The notes beneath the pieces are model-generated. The model saw nothing but the letters and a program-made list of their open reading frames with translations, was not told the DNA's origin and did not search any database. A stretch of 64,000 bases of DNA from JAAYHG01 sp012735455 (GTDB taxonomy: Bacteria > Bacillota > DTU030 > DUMP01). Position 1 is the first letter of the stretch. Every line of letters begins with the position of its first letter. Positions 9,370-18,335 of this stretch are shown in pieces. The stretch covers positions 19,190 through 83,189 of the forward strand of contig JBMNIX010000008.1 of NCBI GenBank assembly GCA_050951365.1, written 5' to 3'. The position numbers were made by a program, and so were the translations under genes.

Positions 9370-9384
9370 ATATTTCTGGAAATT
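9370..9384 (+). promoter_or_regulatory. Candidate CodY-binding box upstream of flgB
   Basis: ATATTTCTGGAAATT matches the 15-base CodY consensus AATTTTCWGAAAATT at 12 of 15 positions, including the central TTTCTG core and the GAAATT-like right half. It lies between the codY terminator and the flgB start, in the only gap of the region that could hold the flagellar operon promoter. I could not identify convincing -35/-10 elements around it. CodY is known to repress fla/che and hag in Bacillus subtilis; binding here is inferred. Confidence 0.5.
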
Positions 9385-9461
9385 AGAGGTACGAAGGCAG
9401 GAATTTGGATAAACGTGGCGAAAAAAGAAGATCAAGGTTTATGGAGGCGGGAGGTGGGAGT

Positions 9462-9860
9462 ATGACTTTACCAGTCTTCAAAGATAAGGTTCTTGAGCAA
9501 ATGGCGCTAGGGCTAGACTGGGCCTCTGCTAGGCAACGTGCGTTGGCCCATAATTTGGCCAACGTCGATACCCCAGGCTTCAAGAGGATGGATCTCCTTT
9601 TCCCGGAGGCCCTCCTCCAAGCAGGCAAGCGACTTGGGTTGGCCGCCACACAACCCGGTCATTTTGGGGCCACGGGCACCAACACCATGAAACTTACTCG
9701 TGAAACAGGCACGATCCAGCGCAACGATGGTAACAATGTGGACGTTGAACTTGAGACTGCAGAGATGGTTAAGAATGCGCTCTACTACAATGCTATTATC
9801 AGTCGGGCGTCAGGACATATTAGAAACCTACGCATGGTGATTAGCGAAGGGAGGCGTTAG
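9462..9860 (+). CDS. flgB: Flagellar basal-body rod protein FlgB
   Basis: Proximal rod subunit of the flagellar basal body, exported by the flagellar type III system. The 132-residue protein has the rod/hook N-terminal signature (RQRALAHNLANVDTPGFKR) and a C-terminal helix region typical of FlgB. I chose ATG 9462 because GGAGGTGGG lies directly upstream; the longer alternatives (TTG 9405, ATG 9441) add a non-conserved basic stretch. First gene of the fla/che operon; flgC follows after 2 bases. Confidence 0.94.
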   Translation: MTLPVFKDKVLEQMALGLDWASARQRALAHNLANVDTPGFKRMDLLFPEALLQAGKRLGLAATQPGHFGATGTNTMKLTRETGTIQRNDGNNVDVELETAEMVKNALYYNAIISRASGHIRNLRMVISEGRR

Positions 9861-9862
9861 GG

Positions 9863-10297
9863 ATGTTCAGTAGCTTTAACATTTCTGCTTCTGGCCTCAC
9901 GGCCCAAAGGCTGCGCCTGGATGTAATCGCTAACAACCTGGCCAACGCCGAGACAACCCGTACGGCGAATGGTGGTCCCTACCGGCGGCAGGTGCCTTTA
10001 TTTGCGAGCCGGGAACAGGGTTCTTTTGTTGAGTATCTCGGCTCGGCTTTAGGCCAGCCTACTGCTGCTGGGGTGCGTGTGGTGGGCTTAGTTTATGACA
10101 GATCACCGCTCCGTCGCGTTTATCAGCCCGGACACCCTGATGCTGATGAAACCGGTTATGTACTGTACCCGAACATAAGCGTGGTGGCCGAGATGGTGGA
10201 CATGATATCCGCTAGCCGGTCTTATGAGGCAAATGCTGCGGCTTTCAACGCCGCCAAGGGTATGGCGTTGCAGGCGCTAGAATTGGGTAGGAGGTAA
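9863..10297 (+). CDS. flgC: Flagellar basal-body rod protein FlgC
   Basis: Rod subunit stacked next to FlgB. The 144-residue protein starts SFNISASGLTAQRLRLDVIANNLANAETTRT, split here as the standard rod motif ASGLTAQR plus IANNLANAETT. It ends with the conserved rod C-terminal segment (SASRSYEANAAAFNAAK). Length and order flgB-flgC-fliE are standard. Confidence 0.95.
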   Translation: MFSSFNISASGLTAQRLRLDVIANNLANAETTRTANGGPYRRQVPLFASREQGSFVEYLGSALGQPTAAGVRVVGLVYDRSPLRRVYQPGHPDADETGYVLYPNISVVAEMVDMISASRSYEANAAAFNAAKGMALQALELGRR

Positions 10298-10303
10298 CGG
10301 CCG

Positions 10304-10600
10304 ATGGTGCCTATAGGGAGGATTACCGCGGCTAGTGTAGAGGACAGCTTGGGTTTGAGTGCTGCTTCCTGCAAACCTGAACAGGGATTCAGGGACCTCT
10401 TAGCCGCTTCTTTGAACGAGGTTAATCGTTTGCAGCTTGATGCTGAAGACAAAACGCGGCAACTAATCAGTGGTGAAGACATTGAGTTGCATCAGGTGAT
10501 GTTGGCAGCTGAAAAGGCTAGTCTTGCTTTGGAACTAACTCAAACCCTGCGCAACAAGGTTATTGAGGCGTATCAGGAAATAATGCGGATGCAGGTATAG
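10304..10600 (+). CDS. fliE: Flagellar hook-basal body protein FliE
   Basis: Small protein (98 residues) that links the MS ring to the rod. The C-terminal half holds the family signature: the region around GEDIELHQVMLAAEKASLA, followed by LRNKVIEAYQEIMRMQV. It lies 6 bases after flgC and just before fliF, as in other Bacillota. Confidence 0.94.
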   Translation: MVPIGRITAASVEDSLGLSAASCKPEQGFRDLLAASLNEVNRLQLDAEDKTRQLISGEDIELHQVMLAAEKASLALELTQTLRNKVIEAYQEIMRMQV

Positions 10601-10618
10601 AGGCGTGAGGTGGTTGGA

Positions 10619-12127
10619 ATGGAAGTGAGCATCGGGCAGCTGATCTCTAGGCTCCGTGCTTTTTGGGCAGGTGCGAGCCGGGGACTTAAGCTGCGGCTCG
10701 CGGTCGGCTGCATCCTTGGTGTAGGATTGGTGGCGGCCGTGGTTTTCTTTTCCCAACCAAGCTATGGGGTGCTCTTTGCGAACCTGGCGCCTGCCGATGC
10801 GGGGGAAATCAGCCAACGGCTGGACGAGCTTGCTGTAAGGTACAAGCTAGGGGATGATGGCAGGAGTATTTTGGTGGCCCGCTCGGAGGTCTATGATCTG
10901 CGCAACCGCCTAGCTATGGAGGGTCTGCCCAGGGGAAATGCAGTGGGTTTCGAGATCTTCGACCAGACAAAGCTCGGTGTTACGGATTTTGAACGACGCA
11001 TGCAGTACATAAGGGCGCTGCAAGGTGAGTTGTCGCGTACCATCGGCCAAATGGACGGTATTCGGTCCGCGTTTGTTCAGGTGGCCATGCCGGAGGATCG
11101 GCTCTACCGCCAGGACCAAGAGCCTGCTACTGCCTCGGTTCTGGTTGATACGGTGGGGCAGATGTCTGCAGACAAAGTGCGGGCGATTGTTCACCTTGTT
11201 TCACACAGCGTGGAAGGTTTGAGCCCTAACAATATCACTGTAGTGGATACCCGGGGCCAGGTTCTTTCGGACTTGGTACAACCCGAAGACTCTGTCACCG
11301 GGCTTTCTGCCAGTCAATTGGCTCTGCAGCGTTCGGTGGAGCGTGAAATAGAACGCAATGTTCAGACCATGTTGGAGGCGGTGCTGGGGCCAGGCATGGT
11401 GGTGACCAGGGCGAAGGCGGAGCTCAACTTTGATCAGCGTGAAGTTACCAGTGAATTCTTCCAACCGGTGGGCAATGACGAGGGTATTTTGCGCAGTATC
11501 CAAGAATTACATAAGACCTTCGACAGTGAAGGGCAGCCATTAGAAGAGGGGGGCATAACCGGCAATGTTATTACCTACCCTGGCAGCCAGGGTGGTGGAT
11601 CCAGTCACCTGGAAGAGCGGCAGATCACTCGCAATTACGAGGTGAATCAGATAAAGGAGCACCTGGTGGTTGCACCTGGCAGTGTAAGTCACCTGAGCGT
11701 TTCGGTTGTAGTAAATGAGGAACTGACATCTGCTCAAAGACAGGCTATACAGGCTGCTGTGGCCACCGCAGTGGGTTTTAGGGCTGATCGCAATGACCAG
11801 ATTACTGTGACGGCTCTACCCTTTCAAAAGGCCGTGCAGCCAGGCATGATAAGTGAGGCTCCGCCTCCCAGACCCTCTTGGCAACCAATGTTGATACCGG
11901 CTGTAGCCGTTATAGCTTTGCTGATCTTGCTGATCCTGGTTATGACACGGCGGCGCCGCACGGAAGAAGAGGCTACCGTGCCGCTGGCGACGGAACTGGC
12001 TGCCAGGGAGGCTGCACCGGCACGCGAGGAAACTATGCGCGATCGTATCCAACGAGATGTGGAGCGATTAGCGCGGCAAAACCCACAGGAGGTAGCTCAA
12101 CTGTTGGCTACCTGGTTAAATGAATAA
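10619..12127 (+). CDS. fliF: Flagellar MS-ring protein FliF
   Basis: Membrane and supramembrane ring on which the basal body is built. The 502-residue protein has a first membrane segment near residues 22-40 (VGCILGVGLVAAVVFF), a YscJ/FliF ring-building domain, a low-complexity Gly/Ser stretch, and a second membrane segment near the C-terminus (VIALLILLILV). A cytoplasmic tail follows that would bind FliG. ATG 10619 is preferred over GTG 10610 because GTGAGG is 8 bases upstream. Confidence 0.95.
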   Translation: MEVSIGQLISRLRAFWAGASRGLKLRLAVGCILGVGLVAAVVFFSQPSYGVLFANLAPADAGEISQRLDELAVRYKLGDDGRSILVARSEVYDLRNRLAMEGLPRGNAVGFEIFDQTKLGVTDFERRMQYIRALQGELSRTIGQMDGIRSAFVQVAMPEDRLYRQDQEPATASVLVDTVGQMSADKVRAIVHLVSHSVEGLSPNNITVVDTRGQVLSDLVQPEDSVTGLSASQLALQRSVEREIERNVQTMLEAVLGPGMVVTRAKAELNFDQREVTSEFFQPVGNDEGILRSIQELHKTFDSEGQPLEEGGITGNVITYPGSQGGGSSHLEERQITRNYEVNQIKEHLVVAPGSVSHLSVSVVVNEELTSAQRQAIQAAVATAVGFRADRNDQITVTALPFQKAVQPGMISEAPPPRPSWQPMLIPAVAVIALLILLILVMTRRRRTEEEATVPLATELAAREAAPAREETMRDRIQRDVERLARQNPQEVAQLLATWLNE

Positions 12128-12143
12128 GAAGGGGGGGTGAGGG

Positions 12144-13151
12144 GTGCGGCAAACCCTAGATGGAAAACAAAAGGCAGCCATTTTGTTGATCTCCTTGGGG
12201 CCGGAGCTATCGGGCCAGGTCCTAAAGCACATGCGAGAAGACGAGATCGAGGAGCTTACTCTGGAAATCGCTGGCATGAGAAAGGTAGAGGCTGCTGTTA
12301 GAGACCGCGTGCTCGAAGAGTTTCATGAGCTGTGCTTGGCCCGCGAGTATATTTCTCAGGGTGGCATTGAATACGCGCGCAACGTGTTGGAAGAAGCCCT
12401 GGGCACGCAACGTGCTTTGGACATTATCAATCGTCTTACAGCCTCACTCCAAGTTCGCCCCTTTGACTTCGCTAGAAAAACCGACGCTAGTCAACTTCTC
12501 AATTTTATCCAAAATGAACACCCGCAGACCATTGCTTTGGTTACAGCCTACCTGCAGCCAGAGCAGGCGGCGGCCATCCTTTCTGCCCTCCCGGCGGAAA
12601 AGCAAATAGACGTGGCTAAACGCATGGCCTTGATGGACAGCACTTCTCCTGATGTGATCCGCGAGGTGGAACAGGTGCTGGAGCGCAAGTTGTCTTCACT
12701 GGCAAGTCAGGAGTATGCCCGAGCCGGAGGGGTGGAGTCCGTGGTCAAGGTTCTGAATGCTGTGGATCGCGGGACGGAGAAAACTATCCTTGAAGCCCTT
12801 ACCCGGGAAGAGCCAGAACTGGCTGAGGAGATTAAACGTCGTTTGTTCACCTTTGAAGATATTGTTCAGTTGGACGACCGTGCAGTGATGCGGGTCTTGA
12901 GAGAGGTAGATCTGAACAGGGATCTTCCTTTGGCCCTCAAGGTGGCCAGCGAAGATGTGCGCCGCAAGATCTACAAGAACCTCTCTAAGCGAGCAGTGGA
13001 GACCTTGCAGGAGGAGATGGGTTATCTGGGGCCTGTACGCCTGCGTGACGTAGAGGAAGCGCAGCAGAAGATAGTTAATATCGTGCGTAAGCTAGAAGAA
13101 AGCGGCGAGATTGTTGTTGTCCGCGGCGGGGAGGATGAGCTGGTTGTCTAG
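12144..13151 (+). CDS. fliG: Flagellar motor switch protein FliG
   Basis: Rotor protein that couples stator force and directional switching. The 335-residue protein shows the EHPQTIAL motif of the middle domain and the charged C-terminal torque helix region (DDRAVMRVLREVDLNRDLPLALK). Start GTG 12144 follows GGGGGGGTGAGGG. The end overlaps fliH by 17 bases. Confidence 0.96.
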   Translation: MRQTLDGKQKAAILLISLGPELSGQVLKHMREDEIEELTLEIAGMRKVEAAVRDRVLEEFHELCLAREYISQGGIEYARNVLEEALGTQRALDIINRLTASLQVRPFDFARKTDASQLLNFIQNEHPQTIALVTAYLQPEQAAAILSALPAEKQIDVAKRMALMDSTSPDVIREVEQVLERKLSSLASQEYARAGGVESVVKVLNAVDRGTEKTILEALTREEPELAEEIKRRLFTFEDIVQLDDRAVMRVLREVDLNRDLPLALKVASEDVRRKIYKNLSKRAVETLQEEMGYLGPVRLRDVEEAQQKIVNIVRKLEESGEIVVVRGGEDELVV

Positions 13152-13887
13152 TATCTGGAAGCGACCGATGGTGAGCAGACCAGTGCTCCTTACAACCTCT
13201 TCGGCTGTAACCCAGTATGAGGGCGAGCCAGAAGATCCTCGTTGTCTGGAGTGCCAAGAACGCCTAGCGACAACAATAGAGGCCAATCTACTGGCAACGA
13301 TACGTCTGAAAGCTACCGCGCTAGAGCGTGAGGCCAGGCAGAAAGCAGTTGAGATCCTAAGTGAGGCCGAAGAAGAGGCACAAAGGCTTAGGCAGGAGGC
13401 TGCCCAAATTGGTGAAAAAGAGGGTTACGAGGCTGGCTATGCAGCTGGCCAGGCAGCCAGTGAGAAACTGCTAGAGGAGGCCAAGGAAATCCTTGAGCAG
13501 ACCAAGCAAGAGTGCAGTGCTGCAAGGGCGGCTTTGGAGCCGCAGGCAGTAGACCTAGCTCTGGAGCTGGCTCGCCTTATCCTGCAGCGTGACGTGCAGA
13601 TAGGGCCTGCTGCTATAAAGGAGCTCTTGGCGAAGTGTGCGGGCAAGATTCCGAAGGGGACAGAGGTGACGTTAGAGGTAGCGCCAGGGGAGTTGCCACA
13701 GTGGCAAGAGGCTCAGAAGCTGGTGCAGGAAGCTCTGGGCGATCGGCCTTTTTCCCTTAAGGAAAAGGCCATTGTCCCCAGTGGCCAGTTTATACTTGCC
13801 TCGCCACTGGGCTCGGTAGATGCCCGTTGGGAGACGCAGCTCGAGTCTTGCCGCGACCGATTGTTAAGGGAGGATACCCATGTCTGA
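13135..13887 (+). CDS. fliH: Flagellar assembly protein FliH
   Basis: Negative regulator and peripheral stalk of the export ATPase FliI. The protein (250 residues) is dominated by a long Glu/Ala-rich coiled coil (about residues 55-150) with glycine-containing repeats (EGYEAGYAAGQAA), the usual FliH signature. A conserved C-terminal domain follows. ATG 13135 lies directly behind GGCGGGGAGG inside the fliG end; ATG 13168 is the alternative. It overlaps fliI by 8 bases. Confidence 0.88.
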   Translation: MSWLSSIWKRPMVSRPVLLTTSSAVTQYEGEPEDPRCLECQERLATTIEANLLATIRLKATALEREARQKAVEILSEAEEEAQRLRQEAAQIGEKEGYEAGYAAGQAASEKLLEEAKEILEQTKQECSAARAALEPQAVDLALELARLILQRDVQIGPAAIKELLAKCAGKIPKGTEVTLEVAPGELPQWQEAQKLVQEALGDRPFSLKEKAIVPSGQFILASPLGSVDARWETQLESCRDRLLREDTHV

Positions 13888-15217
13888 AGCAGGTCTTGGG
13901 CTAGGAGTCTTTCGCCGGCGCCTGACCGGATTTGATCCGCTTACAGTGCAAGGGCGAATCAGCCGATTTGTGGGCAATATGGTGGAATCCCAGGGCCCTC
14001 CTGCTGAGGTTGGCGAGGTATGCCTTCTCAAGAGCTGCAGTGGTAATTCTATAGCAGCCGAGGTGGTTGGTTTTCGTGAACAGAACCTGCTCCTCATGCC
14101 TTTGGGTAGCCTCGAGGGCATTGCCGCGGGGAGCGAGGTAGTGGCTACAGGAAAGCCTCTCACGGTGGCGGTTAGTCCAGAGTTGCAGGGCAGGGTGCTG
14201 GATGGTCTGGGTAACCCTTTGGATGGCGACCCTCTACCCAGGGCGCAGCACTACTATCCCCTGAAGGCAGCCCCGCCTCACCCGCTGAAGAGGCGACGCA
14301 TACGTGAACCGCTTGAGCTAGGTATAAAAGTTGTAGACGGCCTTCTCACCTGTGGTAAAGGGCAGCGGATGGGTATCTTTGCTGGAAGCGGCGTAGGCAA
14401 GAGTACCATCTTGGGCATGATGGCTCGCCATGCGGCAGCAGATATCAACGTGGTAGCGCTTATTGGGGAGCGTGGCCGCGAGGTGAGGGAGTTTATCGAG
14501 GAATCGCTGGGTTCCGAGGGTTTAGCCCGCTCCGTGGTGGTGGTGGCCACTGCTGACCAACCACCCTTGATTAGGGTTAAAGCCGCGCTTGTGGCCATGA
14601 GCATCGCCGAGTACTTCCGTGATCTTGGTAATGATGTCCTTTTAATGATGGATTCTATCACCAGGTTTGCTATGGCCCAGCGAGAGATTGGCCTGGCAGC
14701 CGGGGAGCCACCAACTGCTAAGGGCTATACTCCATCTGTGTTTTCGCTTTTGCCACAGCTCTTAGAGCGGGCGGGAAATGCCGAAAGAGGCAGTATAACC
14801 GGCCTCTTCACTGTCTTGGTGGACGGCGATGACATGCAGGATCCCATTGCCGACGCAGCTCGTAGCATCCTGGATGGACATATTGTACTGGACCGGTCTC
14901 TGGCGAGCCGAAACCACTACCCGGCGGTGGATGTTCTCGCCAGTGTCAGTCGGGTGATGACGGAAATAGTTCCGCTAGCCCATATGGAACTGGCACAGCA
15001 GGTCCGTGAGATACTAGCGGTGTACCGAGAAGCTGAGGATCTTATCAATGTGGGTGCTTATGTGCCTGGCAGCAATGAGGCTATTGATCGGGCACGGGAG
15101 TTCATCAGCCCAGTTCGCGAGTTCCTGCGCCAATCTGTTAATGAGTCCTTTCCCCTGAAGGAGACACAACTACTCTTGGCTCGAGCTCTAGGTAAGACAG
15201 GAGAGGATCTGTTGTGA
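13880..15217 (+). CDS. fliI: Flagellum-specific ATPase FliI
   Basis: Hexameric export ATPase of the flagellar type III system. The 445-residue protein has a Walker A at residues 169-176 (GSGVGKST), a Walker B in DVLLMMDSITRFA and the AQREIGLAAGEPP block. It is homologous to the F1 beta subunit. ATG 13880 overlaps fliH, and the stop overlaps the fliJ GTG (GTGA). Confidence 0.96.
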   Translation: MSEAGLGLGVFRRRLTGFDPLTVQGRISRFVGNMVESQGPPAEVGEVCLLKSCSGNSIAAEVVGFREQNLLLMPLGSLEGIAAGSEVVATGKPLTVAVSPELQGRVLDGLGNPLDGDPLPRAQHYYPLKAAPPHPLKRRRIREPLELGIKVVDGLLTCGKGQRMGIFAGSGVGKSTILGMMARHAAADINVVALIGERGREVREFIEESLGSEGLARSVVVVATADQPPLIRVKAALVAMSIAEYFRDLGNDVLLMMDSITRFAMAQREIGLAAGEPPTAKGYTPSVFSLLPQLLERAGNAERGSITGLFTVLVDGDDMQDPIADAARSILDGHIVLDRSLASRNHYPAVDVLASVSRVMTEIVPLAHMELAQQVREILAVYREAEDLINVGAYVPGSNEAIDRAREFISPVREFLRQSVNESFPLKETQLLLARALGKTGEDLL

Positions 15218-15657
15218 GGTTCAAGTTCCGCCTGGCTAAAGTCTTGACAGTAAAAGAGATTTGGGAGCGTCAGGCCAAGCTGGAACTTTTTCAGCGGACT
15301 CTGGAACGCCAGAGGGAAGAGGACTTACTCAAGGAAAAAGCAGCCAGCTTAGACCAGGTATGGAACCAACTCACTTGCGAGGGCATACGTTCTGGTGGAG
15401 AGCTGACCGAGGGCGTGGATAGCCTGGCCTGGGCGCGTCAGGATTTTAAGAAGCAGCAGGGAGCTTTTGCTGCTGCTCAGGAAGCCTGGACAAGGGCTAA
15501 AGAAGCTTTCTTACTGCGACGCTCCGAGCGAAGGTCAATTAGTAAACTAAAGGAGCACAAACGCGATGAATACCAGCTGGCCCTGCGGCGTAAAGAGGGG
15601 AAAGTCTTGGATGAGGTGGCACAGCTTCTTTACACCGCTGGCTTAAGGAAGGAATGA
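15214..15657 (+). CDS. fliJ: Flagellar export protein FliJ
   Basis: Central stalk-like chaperone of the FliI ATPase. The 147-residue protein is almost entirely predicted coiled coil and starts with RFKFRLAKVLTVKE, the usual FliJ opening. It starts at GTG 15214 inside the fliI stop. The family is weakly conserved, so position in the operon carries much of the weight. Confidence 0.88.
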   Translation: MRFKFRLAKVLTVKEIWERQAKLELFQRTLERQREEDLLKEKAASLDQVWNQLTCEGIRSGGELTEGVDSLAWARQDFKKQQGAFAAAQEAWTRAKEAFLLRRSERRSISKLKEHKRDEYQLALRRKEGKVLDEVAQLLYTAGLRKE

Positions 15658-15661
15658 CAGC

Positions 15662-16213
15662 ATGGCGAAAGTAACGGCACTTCATCGTGAACAGCCTCGG
15701 CGTCGTGGTTTCTTCACAATAATAGTTATCTTATTAGTACTGGTTTTTATCAGTGCTCTTGGCCTGCTGCTACTAGATTTCATCGGTATTGTCCCGATTT
15801 CTTCTTTACTGGATGCCGTTCCTTGGTCCAATTCTGTAAAGGAGGATGATAATGTAGATACAGACCAGGTCACTGCCAGGCTGGAGGCGGAGAAGGCAGT
15901 TTTGGTCCAGCAACGGAACAAGCTGGCGGATGACCTCGCTGCGAAAGAGACTGAACTTGCAACACTGCAATCCGAAGTAGAACGTCTCCAGCAGGAACTG
16001 CAGATCGAGGCAGGAAAAAGTGCTGCTAAAGAAAGCGTGGCTGCCATCTATGCCAATATGCCAGCGAAAGATGCAGCCCGCATCCTGAGCGAGCTTGACG
16101 ACGATGAAGTGGTGCCAATCCTCAGCCGTCTTAAGAAGGAGCAGGCAGCTGCTATCCTGGCAGCCATGGAGAGTGGGCGGGCGGCTAAATTAACTCTGGC
16201 CTTGAGCAACTGA
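15662..16213 (+). CDS. MotE/YlxF-like flagellar operon membrane protein
   Basis: A 183-residue protein with a basic N-terminus, one membrane segment (residues about 18-42, IIVILLVLVFISALGLLLL), an acidic coiled coil (about 70-120) and a C-terminal MgtE-N-like helical repeat (YANMPAKDAARILSELDDDE). This architecture matches YlxF of Bacillus and MotE, a chaperone of the MotC stator partner in rhizobia. It sits between fliJ and fliK, where ylxF is found. Its role in this organism is unknown. Confidence 0.82.
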   Translation: MAKVTALHREQPRRRGFFTIIVILLVLVFISALGLLLLDFIGIVPISSLLDAVPWSNSVKEDDNVDTDQVTARLEAEKAVLVQQRNKLADDLAAKETELATLQSEVERLQQELQIEAGKSAAKESVAAIYANMPAKDAARILSELDDDEVVPILSRLKKEQAAAILAAMESGRAAKLTLALSN

Positions 16214-16257
16214 ATCCCAGGATGCTCGGTTATGGGCCCTGAAAGGAGGTGATGAAA

Positions 16258-17433
16258 GTGAATTTTGGTGTTCTGGCTCCATGTGCGGGTGGCAGCCCAA
16301 TCCCTTCAAGTTCTGGTCAAAACAGCGGTTGCGAGAAACTAGAAGACACCTTTGCTGCCCTGTTAATAGCTCTCTTAACTCCAGGGCAGCTCCTGTCAGA
16401 CATGGCTGGTCACGATGCGCCATCTTTGCCTGGTGATGGTGGTCAAGCCCCTGCAGCAGGGGTGGCTCCAGCGCTTGGTTGGCTGCATCGGGTTGAAGTT
16501 CCGACAGATGCTACAGCCAGCTTACCTTTAGCACCCGCGACTGCAGATGTTGAAGGATCACCAATTGCATCTACTACGCTCCCTAATTCCCGTGCTGAGC
16601 CAACAGGGGAGGTAGAGATAGTGGTTGGCATTGCTCGCGAGGATGGGGCAGAGGTGCCGCTGGGCGAACAAGACGCAATTCTCAGCAGGTTGAGTTCTGG
16701 GGAAACTGAGCTGGTGTCTAATGCAGTGCCTATAGACCTGCCCGCAAGAGAGGTAGGAAAAGGGGAACAGTCCCCTGTAGCCACTGTCCAGGCTGAACTG
16801 CTGCCAGAGACAGGCCAAGCAGACGTCTCACGATCAGGCGCGACCCTCCCCTGGCGAGACCTCTTGCCCAATGAGGCGATAACCCCGGTGGTACGAGGGT
16901 CAGAGGGAGCTGCTGCAGGAGAAAGTGGCCGACAAGAAGAGGTGTTGTTTACTTTCTTACCGTCAGACATGTCTCCAGGAATGTCTGGTGGTAGGCAGGA
17001 GCCGGTACCGGTGGAAAAAGCTCCGGAAATGTTTCGGGATGCCCTGATACGGGCAGCCTGGCGGGAGGTAGGAGGCCGGCGAGAGGTGACCTTTGAGCTG
17101 CAGCCTGAGAGGTTGGGCCGTGTGCATCTTACAGTGCTGCACCAGGCGGGAAAGGTGAGTGCCCATATTGAGGTGGACAATTACCTAGCCCGGGATGCAC
17201 TGCAGGCAGGACTCCTGGAGCTAAGGCAGGACCTTATAACTCAGGGTATAAGAGTGGGCGAGCTGAATGTCTCTTTGGGACAGCAGGCGGCAGGCGAAGG
17301 CGGCTGGACCTGGGCTGGCGGTGGGGAAGAGAGGCAACTGGCCCAGCGCGGCAGCGCACGCTTGGTTGCTGCGGAGGAGCGAAGGGATCCTGTTGCGGTG
17401 CGTTGCCAGGGAGGGCTTGATCTTATGGTATAG
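16258..17433 (+). CDS. fliK: Flagellar hook-length control protein FliK
   Basis: Secreted molecular ruler that switches export from hook to filament. The first roughly 250 residues are low-complexity and Pro/Ala/Glu-rich, and the conserved Flg_hook domain lies at the C-terminus (FELQPERLGRVHL, then LRQDLITQGIRV). GTG 16258 is preferred because AAAGGAGGT ends 8 bases upstream; GTG 16249 and ATG 16252 are too close to that site. flgD follows after 8 bases. Confidence 0.87.
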   Translation: MNFGVLAPCAGGSPIPSSSGQNSGCEKLEDTFAALLIALLTPGQLLSDMAGHDAPSLPGDGGQAPAAGVAPALGWLHRVEVPTDATASLPLAPATADVEGSPIASTTLPNSRAEPTGEVEIVVGIAREDGAEVPLGEQDAILSRLSSGETELVSNAVPIDLPAREVGKGEQSPVATVQAELLPETGQADVSRSGATLPWRDLLPNEAITPVVRGSEGAAAGESGRQEEVLFTFLPSDMSPGMSGGRQEPVPVEKAPEMFRDALIRAAWREVGGRREVTFELQPERLGRVHLTVLHQAGKVSAHIEVDNYLARDALQAGLLELRQDLITQGIRVGELNVSLGQQAAGEGGWTWAGGGEERQLAQRGSARLVAAEERRDPVAVRCQGGLDLMV

Positions 17434-17441
17434 GGGGGAGA

Positions 17442-17894
17442 ATGTTGCAGGTAAATTCGGTGACATCATCTGATTCAACCGTTACTTACGGACAGAAAAC
17501 CCTAGGTCAGGACGACTTCTTGCGACTCCTGGTTACCCAGTTGAAGTTACAGGATCCGTTGAAGCCACTGGAAGAAAAAGAGTTTATTGCCCAGCTAGCG
17601 CAATTCTCTACTCTGGATGGGATCAACAGACTAACCGACGAAGTTAGGAGCCTGGCTGTATTAGCGGAAAGTCAAATGTGGCAAAATGCGGGCCGCGAGG
17701 CTGTGGACCTAATCGGCAAACAGGTGACTATTACTACACCTGCGGAGGAAGTGGCTGGTGTGGTAACAGGAGTGCGCTGGTTTGCGGGTCAGCCATGGGT
17801 TATTGTAGGGGATGTGGCCTACGAACTGGGGCAGATCCACGAGGTGTCCCTGCCAACTGAGGAAGGAGAGACAGAAGACAACAATGTCAGATAA
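17442..17894 (+). CDS. flgD: Flagellar hook capping protein FlgD
   Basis: Scaffold that caps the growing hook. The 150-residue protein has the N-terminal FlgD signature (DDFLRLLVTQLKLQDPLKP, then KEFIAQLAQFSTLDG) and a short C-terminal part. It is shorter than enterobacterial FlgD (about 230), as is common in Clostridia. ATG 17442 follows GGGGGGAGA. Confidence 0.92.
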   Translation: MLQVNSVTSSDSTVTYGQKTLGQDDFLRLLVTQLKLQDPLKPLEEKEFIAQLAQFSTLDGINRLTDEVRSLAVLAESQMWQNAGREAVDLIGKQVTITTPAEEVAGVVTGVRWFAGQPWVIVGDVAYELGQIHEVSLPTEEGETEDNNVR

Positions 17895-18261
17895 GGTCTT
17901 TTTGCCGCCACCGGTGTTAGGTCCACTGGTATCACCGGGGCAAGGACGATCTGGACTCAGACAGCCCCGGCAGGAAGGAAGTTTTGCATCGCACCTAAAC
18001 GCGGCGCGCCAGTTGCAGTTTTCCCGCCATGCTGAAGAGCGGCTGGCTCAGCGGGGCATCAGCATGAGTGGTGAGACCTGGCAAAGGCTGGCAGACGCCG
18101 TGGCCAGAGTGGATGCTAAAGGCGGACGGGATTCCTTGGTGCTGTTGGACAAGCTGGCCTTGGTAGTAAATATTCCCAACCGGACTGTGATTACAGCCGT
18201 GGATGGCGAAAGCATGAAAGAGAAGGTTTTTACCAATATCGACAGTGCGGTGATTGCTTAG
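17884..18261 (+). CDS. Flagellar operon protein of the TIGR02530 type
   Basis: A 125-residue protein of a family found only in Bacillota flagellar operons between flgD and flgE. Conserved features are FSRHAEERLAQRGI in the middle and the terminal KVFTNIDSAVI. ATG 17884 overlaps the flgD end by 11 bases, so the two are probably translationally coupled. Molecular function is unknown to me; the position suggests hook assembly or its regulation. Confidence 0.85.
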   Translation: MSDKVFLPPPVLGPLVSPGQGRSGLRQPRQEGSFASHLNAARQLQFSRHAEERLAQRGISMSGETWQRLADAVARVDAKGGRDSLVLLDKLALVVNIPNRTVITAVDGESMKEKVFTNIDSAVIA

Positions 18262-18284
18262 GGCCGGACCTTTGCGGGGGCCCT
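18260..18284 (+). other. Intercistronic inverted repeat before flgE
   Basis: AGGGCC (18260-18265) can pair with GGCCCT (18279-18284) over a 13-base loop. No T run follows, so it is not a typical terminator. It may influence mRNA stability or processing ahead of the highly expressed hook gene, or be chance in GC-rich sequence. Confidence 0.3.
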
Positions 18285-18335
18285 GCGCTGCGGAGTGACG
18301 GAAGCAGTGCCGAACAGCGAAGGGAGGAAATAGTT

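Noticed and set aside
17884..18261. The small gene after flgD as a frameshifted FlgD tail
   Set aside because: It has its own start and conserved ends matching the TIGR02530-type flagellar operon family.
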